From DASZGI01 sp035938995 (lineage in GTDB: Bacteria; Actinomycetota; Actinomycetes; Streptomycetales; Catenulisporaceae), in contig NZ_DASZGI010000070.1 of NCBI RefSeq assembly GCF_035938995.1, positions 13,286-77,285 of the forward strand: a stretch of 64,000 bases of DNA, written 5' to 3'. Both the position numbers and the translations under genes were made by a program. Position 1 is the stretch's first letter; the number at the start of each line of letters is the position of its first letter. Of this stretch, positions 25,208 through 31,673 are shown piece by piece. Under the pieces are notes generated by a model, which did not search any database, had not been told where the DNA came from, and worked only from the letters and a program-made list of their open reading frames with translations.

Positions 25208-25244
25208 TCATAGGAGTCGAGTTATTATAACTCGACTCCTATGA
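25208..25244. promoter_or_regulatory. 37-base near-perfect palindrome upstream of the ATPase gene
   Basis: Two perfect 18-base arms (25208-25225 and 25227-25244) flank a single central T. The core reads GAGTTAT-T-ATAACTC and is markedly AT-rich for this genome. It begins 13 bases upstream of the ATPase start codon and points away from the acyltransferase-like gene on the other side. A dyad of this size and position suits a repressor operator overlapping a promoter. A hairpin in the leader RNA is the alternative. Confidence 0.7.
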
Positions 25245-25493
25245 GGTGCTCCTTGATGGGGCATGGCCACGTATCCCTGGGTGGATACGTGATCGCTATG
25301 ACAGACAGATGTGTACGGTGCCGCGCACTTGAGGGGCGCGTAACCGAGCGTCGCAAGGCGGGGGTTCCGGCTTCCTTGGCCGCGCGCAAGCGGGCCGACA
25401 GCGCCGGTCAGGAGACGGTGTCGAGGATCGGCTGGTAGAGCGGGAGCACGGCCGCGACCCGAGAGCATGCCGCACTGGAAAAGGCCCCAGCTG

Positions 25494-26534
25494 ATGACGC
25501 ATGAGCCGATGACCGTGTCCGTGCTCGCACCGGCGGACGTGCCGCAGGAGGCGTGGGAAGCGGAGTGGTCCACCCACGCGCTCGCGGTCCACCCCCGCCG
25601 CGTCCGGGAGATGGTGCGCACCCCGAGCTGGCGGCACTGGATGGCAGTGGCGTGCGAGGGCGGGCAGGTCATTGGGCTGATGCCGATGAGCCAGATCGTG
25701 GGCGACCGATTCCCGGTGCAGCTGTTCGATCCACGGCTGCGGGCGCCGGGCCTGGCCACGGCCGCGAAGGCCGAGGAGTACCTGCTCATCGGCGGCCATT
25801 TCGATCTCGCCTCCGGCTGCTCGGTGTTACCGGAGCTGTCTGCTTCGCGGGCCGCGGACGTGCGGCGCGCCCTGGCCCGCGCCGGCTTCGATCACGCCCG
25901 GCGGGAGGGTCTGGACGGCATCGCGCTCTATGTGCCGGACGCGGAGCGGGCCGCGTGGGACGATCCGCAGGCCCCTTACACGTGCGAGCAGGTCAGCGAG
26001 TTCAACGCGATCGAGCTGGCCGAACCGGGCTGGGACGGCTACATCGCCGGGCTCAAGAGCAGCCGCCGCTCCGTCGTGGTCCGCGACGTGCGCGCGCTCG
26101 AACAGCAGGGGTTGCGCGCAGAGCTCGTCGATCCCGCGACGATCCTCGCCGAGGCGGCGCCCCTGATCATCGACGTGAAGGCGAATCACGGCCAGGACGA
26201 ACACCCGCAGCTCGTCGAGTACCGGCTCGAACGCTGGATCGGCCAGGGTGCGGGCGTCGCGCTGGCCTTCGCGCTGCGCGACGCGCACGGTTCGCTGCTT
26301 GCCGCCGCGTTCGGCCGCCGATGCGGCCGCGTCATCGAGATGTACGAGATCGGTCTTTGCAACGGCATCCCCGCGCGCACCCTCGCCTACGCCGAGGTCC
26401 TCATCTACGCGCCGCTGCGGCACGCCGCGGACACCGGCTGCACGGTGCTGCGCCTCGGGTGCGAATCCGGTCACCCGAAACAGTTGCGGGGGGCGGCGGT
26501 CAGTCCGGTGTGGGCGGTGGGCTTGCCGTCGTAG
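25494..26534 (+). CDS. GNAT/FemAB-like predicted N-acyltransferase
   Basis: This encodes 346 residues from ATG at 25494, which has GGAAAAGG about 9 bases upstream; ATG at 25467 would add nine residues but has a poorer site. The central segment (GLKSSRRSVVVRDVRALEQQG) and the C-terminal part ending in a cysteine-containing LGCESGHPKQLRG segment resemble the BioF2-like/Acetyltransf_6 acyltransferase family, which adopts a double GNAT/FemAB-like fold. A small-molecule or peptidoglycan-precursor acyl transfer role is family inference; the substrate is unknown. No signal peptide is seen. The gene is transcribed away from the ATPase and converges on the secreted protein gene at 26651. Confidence 0.75.
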   Translation: MTHEPMTVSVLAPADVPQEAWEAEWSTHALAVHPRRVREMVRTPSWRHWMAVACEGGQVIGLMPMSQIVGDRFPVQLFDPRLRAPGLATAAKAEEYLLIGGHFDLASGCSVLPELSASRAADVRRALARAGFDHARREGLDGIALYVPDAERAAWDDPQAPYTCEQVSEFNAIELAEPGWDGYIAGLKSSRRSVVVRDVRALEQQGLRAELVDPATILAEAAPLIIDVKANHGQDEHPQLVEYRLERWIGQGAGVALAFALRDAHGSLLAAAFGRRCGRVIEMYEIGLCNGIPARTLAYAEVLIYAPLRHAADTGCTVLRLGCESGHPKQLRGAAVSPVWAVGLPS

Positions 26535-26561
26535 CCGGTAGCGGTATCAGCGCCGGGCATG

Positions 26562-26600
26562 GCTCCGGCGGCGAGCCCGGGTAGGGCCCACCGCCGGAGC
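26562..26600. terminator. Bidirectional terminator-like hairpin between convergent genes
   Basis: Ten-base perfect arms (26562-26571 and 26591-26600) are GC-only except for one T/A pair. They sit 27 bases after the acyltransferase stop and 50 bases before the end of the convergent secreted-protein gene. There is no T tract, as is common in actinobacteria. Confidence 0.6.
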
Positions 26601-26650
26601 GCGATGTGGTTACTGCGGCGTGGTTACCGCGGGTTGGCTACCGCCGTCGG

Positions 26651-28015
26651 TCAACGCGGCGGGAACTGGGAGTTGGGGGCGGGATCGGCCAGGTTGGCGG
26701 TCGGCGGCTGGTTGATGTAGCCGAGCACCGCGCAGTCGATGTCGACGCCGACCGAGCCGTAGGGCTCGGGCTGGCCGGTGGCCGGGTCGACCCCGGTCAG
26801 CAGGTCGGGCCGGGTGGCGGCCAGGTTGAACACCTGGTTCTCGTCGATCTGGCGGGTGTCCAGCCCTTCCTTGATCGCCTTGGGCGTCCACAGGCCGAGC
26901 TGCGCGTCCCACAGCGGGCTGTAAGCCTTGGAGTGCCGCGGGTCGGTCAGGGTCGGGAAGTCACCGAACACGTTCAGCAGGTCGCCGCCGTTGCGCAGGG
27001 CATTGATGAACGCCGGGTCGCTCAGCGAGGCGTCCTTGCCCACCATGCCGTCCAGAGCCAGATGCTGGAACCCTTGCGCGTTCGGGTTGTCGACCCCGGT
27101 CTGCCCGTTGACGAAGCCGAACAGCCGCTCGCGGGCCGAGCCGAGGAAGTCGTCGCCGCCGTTGAACGAGACGTCGTTCAGCGCGGGCACATAGGTCGCG
27201 CGCTCGAGTACCGCGGTCAGCGGCTGGCCGGCGTCGGTGGAGATGTAGACGATCGGCTGGCCGGCGTCGAAACCCTTGACGAACAGCATGTCCACCCAAG
27301 ACTCGGCGAACTGGCCGGGCTTGGAGGGGCCGGCGATGTGGACCCCCAGCACCCGGTCACCGGTGTCGGTGTGGGTGGTCACGTCGAACGGGCCGTCCCC
27401 GGTGGCGACGATCGGCGCGTCGTAGACGGTGTCGGAGCCGGCGATCTTGATGAACGGGCTGTAGCCGGGGCCGGCCACCGCGCCGGGCTGGAACTCGGCC
27501 AGCGGGAACCCGTTCGGGCCGGGGACCGCGATACGGGTGGGGCTGAAGTCCGGCGCGCCGGCGAAGTCGAGGACCGCCGGGCCGAACGGGTTGGCCTTCG
27601 GCGTGGGGTTCTCCAGCGTCACGGTCTGCACGGCGGCCGGGTCGCCGATCGCGATGTTGGCCAGCTTGGGCGCGTAGTTCACCCCCAGATCGTCCGCGGC
27701 CCCCGCGTCGGAGGCATCCAGCAGCACGTACCAGACCTTCTCCTCGTGCGAGGTGCCCTTGTACGCGATACCGGGATACAGCGGCAGCCGCGCGGTCTCG
27801 TTGCTCAGGTTGATCTGGAGGGCGCTTTCCAGGGTCAGATGGTCCCTCGGCAGCAGGCCGCTGAGCGGACCGAGACCGGTCGACTCGCCCGACGCCTTGG
27901 TTGTCTGGGCAGCCGGCGCTGCGTTAGCGCCGGCGGGCACGACGGTGGCGAGCACTCCCGCGGTGGCGGCCGCTAAGGCAGCCGCTGGCCACCATCGTCG
28001 TGTCGAGATCTTCAT
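26651..28015 (-). CDS. Secreted protein of unknown function
   Basis: This encodes 454 residues from ATG at 28015, chosen because AAAGGA lies about 8 bases upstream and a classic signal peptide follows (MKISTRRWW, then an Ala-rich hydrophobic core and a likely cut near GANAA). The mature protein is soluble, Gly/Pro/Asp-rich and looks beta-rich, with segments such as VWYVLLDASDAG and ARERLFGFVNGQTG. It has a late cysteine (DIDCAVLGY). I do not recognise a family. It is divergent from an ECF sigma gene and so may belong to that regulon, which is inference from position. Confidence 0.85.
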   Translation of the reverse strand: MKISTRRWWPAAALAAATAGVLATVVPAGANAAPAAQTTKASGESTGLGPLSGLLPRDHLTLESALQINLSNETARLPLYPGIAYKGTSHEEKVWYVLLDASDAGAADDLGVNYAPKLANIAIGDPAAVQTVTLENPTPKANPFGPAVLDFAGAPDFSPTRIAVPGPNGFPLAEFQPGAVAGPGYSPFIKIAGSDTVYDAPIVATGDGPFDVTTHTDTGDRVLGVHIAGPSKPGQFAESWVDMLFVKGFDAGQPIVYISTDAGQPLTAVLERATYVPALNDVSFNGGDDFLGSARERLFGFVNGQTGVDNPNAQGFQHLALDGMVGKDASLSDPAFINALRNGGDLLNVFGDFPTLTDPRHSKAYSPLWDAQLGLWTPKAIKEGLDTRQIDENQVFNLAATRPDLLTGVDPATGQPEPYGSVGVDIDCAVLGYINQPPTANLADPAPNSQFPPR

Positions 28016-28252
28016 CTCTCGTCCTTTCCGCATTCCTGACGGCGACACCGGATCCAGGACGGCGGTTTCCCCGCCGCTGTGTCGCTCGGCAAGTTGGCGT
28101 CAGCCGCTTGCGGGGTCTTACGCCGAAAGGTGCTTACGAAGGAATGACGTGTCGGCCACTGCGCGTGCAGGGTCTTCTGCGCTGTTCCGGCAGGTGGCGG
28201 CCACGCTGGGCCTGGCAGGTGACGGCGTCGCAGGCCAGAGCGGGGGAGTAGC

Positions 28253-28921
28253 TTGACGACCATGACAGCACCGGGAGCGCCGCCCGAACCGCTCGTAGAC
28301 GCACCGTCGGCCCCGGACGAGTGGGTTCGAGCGCTGAGTGCCACGGGGGTCGAGCGGGAGCGCGCCACGGCCCGGCTGCACGAGATGCTGCTGCGCGTAG
28401 CGCGGGCGGAGGTGCGCCGCCGCGGTGCACGGTTGCGGATATCCGGCCCGGAACTCGACGATCTGGCGCACCAGGCCGCCGCGGACGCGGTGCTCGCCAT
28501 CCTCGCCAAGATCGGCGAGTTCCGCGGCGAGAGCCGCTTCACCACCTGGGCGTACAAGTTCGTCGTCTTCGAGGTGTCCGGCAAGATCGGGCGCCATTTC
28601 TGGTCCCAGCCCGCGGCCGTGCTGGAGGCGGGGGACTGGGACCGGCTGCCCGACAGGTTCGGCCTCGACCCGGCCCGGGAGTCCGAATGGCGCGACCTGG
28701 TCCGCGCGCTGCGGCGGGCCGTCGAGCAGGAGCTGACGGAGCATCAGCGGCAGGTGTTCACCGCGGTCGTGGTGGACGGTGTGCCGCTGGACGCGCTGGT
28801 CGCGAAGCTGGGATCCAGCCGCAACGCGCTTTACAAGACGATGTTCGACACACGGCGTAAGCTGCGCGCGAGCCTCGTCGCTCACGGCTATCTGCACGAG
28901 AAACCAGGGAGGCGCCCATGA
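28253..28921 (+). CDS. ECF-type RNA polymerase sigma factor
   Basis: This encodes 222 residues. Region 2 is visible (LDDLAHQAAADAVLAI followed by FRGESRFTTWAYKFV). A variable linker follows, then region 4 with a helix-turn-helix (LTEHQRQVFTAVV...LDALVAKLGSSRNALYK). TTG at 28253 sits 4 bases after GGGGGAG; ATG at 28262 is the alternative start. The stop overlaps the start of the next gene (ATGA), so the two are translationally coupled. The product should direct transcription of a small regulon, held in check by the neighbouring zinc-finger protein. The divergent secreted protein is an obvious candidate target. Confidence 0.92.
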   Translation: MTTMTAPGAPPEPLVDAPSAPDEWVRALSATGVERERATARLHEMLLRVARAEVRRRGARLRISGPELDDLAHQAAADAVLAILAKIGEFRGESRFTTWAYKFVVFEVSGKIGRHFWSQPAAVLEAGDWDRLPDRFGLDPARESEWRDLVRALRRAVEQELTEHQRQVFTAVVVDGVPLDALVAKLGSSRNALYKTMFDTRRKLRASLVAHGYLHEKPGRRP

Positions 28922-29148
28922 GCGGCTGGCCCGCCCTGGACCGTTTCCTGCAGACCGACCCGGACGACGCGGGATGCGGCGGGGCGATGGAACTGCTCCA
29001 CGTCTACGCGGAAATCGCGCTCGCCGATCCCGACGCGGCCAGGCGACGGTACCCGGAGGTGGCCGCGCATATGCGGGACTGCGGCCCGTGCGCCGAGGAC
29101 CTCGAAGGGCTGGTCGCGGCCATCAGGGTGACCGTCGCGGACGGGTAA
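28918..29148 (+). CDS. Small zinc-finger anti-sigma-like protein
   Basis: This 76-residue cytosolic protein overlaps the ECF sigma gene by four bases. It contains HMRDCGPC, matching the HxxxCxxC core of ZAS-type anti-sigma domains, preceded by an acidic helical segment with one more Cys (DAGCGGAMELL). It has no transmembrane helix, so it would act as a soluble redox- or metal-responsive anti-sigma factor. Direct pairing with the upstream sigma factor is strongly suggested by the overlap. Confidence 0.82.
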   Translation: MSGWPALDRFLQTDPDDAGCGGAMELLHVYAEIALADPDAARRRYPEVAAHMRDCGPCAEDLEGLVAAIRVTVADG

Positions 29149-29387
29149 CCGCCGACGGCGCTTCGCCGCGCGGTAACCGCGATCTTCCTTAAGGACGGCA
29201 AGCTGACGGGGTCGAACCCGGTCGATCGCGGCATGCCGGGCAGCACGCAACCCTTCCGCACTGACGCAGACGGGCCGCCACCCCTCGCGAGCATCGTTGC
29301 TCGTGTGCGTGTGTTCTCGGTTCGTGACTGGGTACGGGGGGTTGCATGCCTGGTCGTACCGCTACCCGATGGAATTGGTCGAGACCA

Positions 29388-29426
29388 TTGACTTTCCTTG
29401 GAAGCTAACGCTACCTTCCAAGGAAA
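29388..29426 (+). promoter_or_regulatory. Promoter and twin-palindrome operator of the ROK gene
   Basis: A TTGACT -35 (29388-29393) and a TACCTT -10 (29412-29417) are 18 bases apart. Overlapping them, two 12-base arms (29393-29404 and 29415-29426) form a perfect inverted repeat with a 10-base spacer. Each arm carries a near-palindrome, TTCC-TT-GGAA or TTCC-AA-GGAA, and their centres are 22 bases, or two helical turns, apart. This is the arrangement expected for a dimer-of-dimers repressor site covering its own promoter. Confidence 0.7.
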
Positions 29427-29460
29427 CTTCGCACGCGCCACCACGACCCCAGAAGCGGCC

Positions 29461-30606
29461 ATGGAGTCTTTGCGGACCACGGGAAAGGCCACGCCGGCCG
29501 ATGTGCGCGCCGTGAACCGACGGCTGCTGCTCCAGCACATCAGCGAGGGGCGCGGCACCATCTCGCGCGCGGACCTGGTGCGGCTGGCGAGGCTCAACAC
29601 GGCGACCGTCTCAGGGCTGGTCGCCGAACTGCTGGAGCGGGGCCTGGTGCGGGAGGTCGGGGTCGGGCCGTCCGTCGGCGGCAAGCCGCCGATCCTGCTG
29701 GACCTGGACGAGCGGCTGTTCGCCGTGCTGGGCGTGCAGCTGATCCGCGACGGATTCCGCATCGCCGCGCTCTCGCTGCGCGGGCGCATCATCGAGCAGC
29801 ACGACGAACTCGGCGAGCCCGAGCAGATGATCGAGGCCCTGGTGCCTGCGGTGCGGAAGATGGCCGAAAACCTTGGCCGCAGCGTGCTCGCCGTCGGCGT
29901 CGCGGTGCCCGGGGTCGTCGACCATCGAGGACTGATCGCCCGGTCGGTGCTGCTGCACCGCAGCGACTTCGACCTGGGCGGCTGGCTGGGCGAGCGGCTG
30001 GGCTACCCGATCCACCTGATCAACGACAGCGACGCGTGCGCGCTCGCCGAGGCGGCGCTCAGCGACGATCCGGCACCGACGCTGATGGCGCTGTACGTCG
30101 GCGACGGCGTGGGCGCCGGACTGATCCTGTCCGGCGCGCTCTTCCAGGGCGAGAACTTCGGCGCGGGCGAGGTGGGTCACCTGAACCTGCGCACGCACGA
30201 GCTGCGCTGCGAGTGCGGGCGCACCGGCTGCCTTGAGGCGGCCGCCCGTCTCAGCGTCCTGACCGGACGGCCCCAGTCGCTGCAGCTGACCCCGCGCGGC
30301 GAGCAGCCCGAGGGCAGCCTCGACGAGGAGGCCGCACGGCGCGCGGCGGTCAACATCGCCGCGCTGCTCGAGCTGGTCTACGAGCTGCTCGACGTGCGCC
30401 ACACGGTGATCTGCGGACCGGTGTGCGCACTGGGGCCGCGTCTGCTTAAGGACATCCGAAGCGCACTCGCCGACAACCTGCCCTACCTGGGCGGCCACAT
30501 CACCGTCGAGTACTCCCGGCTCGGATGGAACGGCACCCTGCTGGGCGCCGCCGCATCCGCGGCGCACAAGGAGCTCGGCCTGCTCTGGTCCATGATCGAT
30601 GCTTGA
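29461..30606 (+). CDS. ROK-family transcriptional repressor
   Basis: This encodes 381 residues from ATG at 29461; an in-frame TTG at 29398 lies inside the promoter/operator and is unlikely. The N-terminal winged helix (ADVRAVNRRLLLQHI, then TISRADLVRLARLNTATVSG) precedes a ROK sugar-kinase-like domain with NDSDACALAEA, GDGVGAG and the zinc-binding CECGRTGCLEA. It should repress sugar or amino-sugar genes and be released by a sugar ligand. The twin palindrome over its promoter suggests autoregulation. It overlaps or abuts the GntR gene downstream, forming a two-regulator operon. Confidence 0.92.
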   Translation: MESLRTTGKATPADVRAVNRRLLLQHISEGRGTISRADLVRLARLNTATVSGLVAELLERGLVREVGVGPSVGGKPPILLDLDERLFAVLGVQLIRDGFRIAALSLRGRIIEQHDELGEPEQMIEALVPAVRKMAENLGRSVLAVGVAVPGVVDHRGLIARSVLLHRSDFDLGGWLGERLGYPIHLINDSDACALAEAALSDDPAPTLMALYVGDGVGAGLILSGALFQGENFGAGEVGHLNLRTHELRCECGRTGCLEAAARLSVLTGRPQSLQLTPRGEQPEGSLDEEAARRAAVNIAALLELVYELLDVRHTVICGPVCALGPRLLKDIRSALADNLPYLGGHITVEYSRLGWNGTLLGAAASAAHKELGLLWSMIDA

Positions 30607-30619
30607 ACAGGGGAACGCA

Positions 30620-31378
30620 GTGAAGACGGATGCTGTGGAAACGCCGGTGGAAGGCCTACGCGAGCCCAGGTATCTGAAGGTGAAGGGCCACATCGTCGAG
30701 CGGATCTCGCAGCTGCCGCCGGGAAAGCCCATCCCGCCGGAGCGCGACCTCGCGGTGGCGTGCCGCACCTCGCGCACGACGGTTCGCAAGGCCGTCACGG
30801 AACTGGTCGCCGAGGGTCGGCTGGTGCGCCGCCAGGGCTCGGGCACCTACGTGGCCGAGCCCAAACTCGCGTGGCCGCTGATGGTCTCCGGCTTCACCGA
30901 ATACGCCGAATCCGAAGGACTGCAGGCGCGTACTGCCTTCCTCTCCGCCGAACGCATCCCGGCCAGCCGCGAGCTCGCCGCGCGCCTCGGCATCCGGCAG
31001 GGCGCTCAGGTGCTGTCTATGGAGCTGCTGCGCATCGTGAACGGCACGTCCATGGCGCTCGAGCGCATCCACGTCTCCGCCCGCCGCTATCCCGGCCTCG
31101 CGACCGCGGTCGCCAGAACCGGCTCCCTCTACGAGGTGCTGCGCGATAAGTACGGCGTCAGCGTCACCCACGCCGTGGAGACCATCGAGACCGCGCCGGC
31201 CGCGCCGCGCGAGGCCGCCTTGCTCGGCACCGAGATCGGCGCGCCGATGCTGCTGGTCTCCCAGCACAGCCACAGCGCCGAGGGCGAACCGGTCGAGTGG
31301 GTGCGCACCTGGTACCGCGGCGACCGGTACTCCTTCGTCGCACACATCTCCCGTCCGCCGGCCCCCGCGACCCCGTAG
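30620..31378 (+). CDS. GntR/UTRA-family transcriptional regulator (DasR-like)
   Basis: This encodes 252 residues from GTG at 30620, which has AGGGGA about 6 bases upstream; an ATG at 30599 overlapping the ROK gene is less well supported. The N-terminal GntR winged helix (PPERDLAVACRTSRTTVRKAV...LVRRQGSGTYVAEP) is followed by a UTRA ligand domain (LSMELLRIVNG..., APREAALLGTEIGAPML, WYRGDRYSF). The pattern is that of DasR/NagR-type regulators of amino-sugar or sugar uptake. Its pairing with a ROK repressor, and the secreted carbohydrate-active-looking protein downstream, fit control of polysaccharide use. The ligand is unknown. Confidence 0.9.
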   Translation: MKTDAVETPVEGLREPRYLKVKGHIVERISQLPPGKPIPPERDLAVACRTSRTTVRKAVTELVAEGRLVRRQGSGTYVAEPKLAWPLMVSGFTEYAESEGLQARTAFLSAERIPASRELAARLGIRQGAQVLSMELLRIVNGTSMALERIHVSARRYPGLATAVARTGSLYEVLRDKYGVSVTHAVETIETAPAAPREAALLGTEIGAPMLLVSQHSHSAEGEPVEWVRTWYRGDRYSFVAHISRPPAPATP

Positions 31379-31673
31379 GCACTCAGGGCTCGAACGCCCA
31401 GGCGACTTTCATCGGATCACCTTGAAGGGCTTGGAGTCTCGCGGTTCTGCTGGCCTGGCCCAATGTGAATCAAGGCCCTTTGCTCACGCGAGATTTATCC
31501 GATGACTGCTCTTGACGGTGCGGTCGGCGGTGTGAACCATGAGCGTCATCCAGCCGCGGCGCCCGGTTGGCCGGATGGACAGCTCAGCCTCCTGACGATC
31601 CGTCGCGCCCGAAGCCGGGTCTCATGGTCCTGCGACTGTCCGGTCAGCCCACTGAGAGGAGAGATAGGGCCCC
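31379..31673. other. Intergenic region upstream of the beta-helix gene
   Basis: There are about 295 bases without a convincing gene. The 3' end contains a GAGGAGAG stretch (about 31655-31662) that can serve the downstream GTG. I see no clear palindrome and no consensus promoter. Confidence 0.5.

Noticed and set aside
26606..27976. Plus-strand frame of about 450 codons opposite the secreted protein gene
   Set aside because: The minus-strand product has a clear signal peptide and ribosome-binding site. The plus-strand translation is Val/Gly/Arg-rich nonsense.
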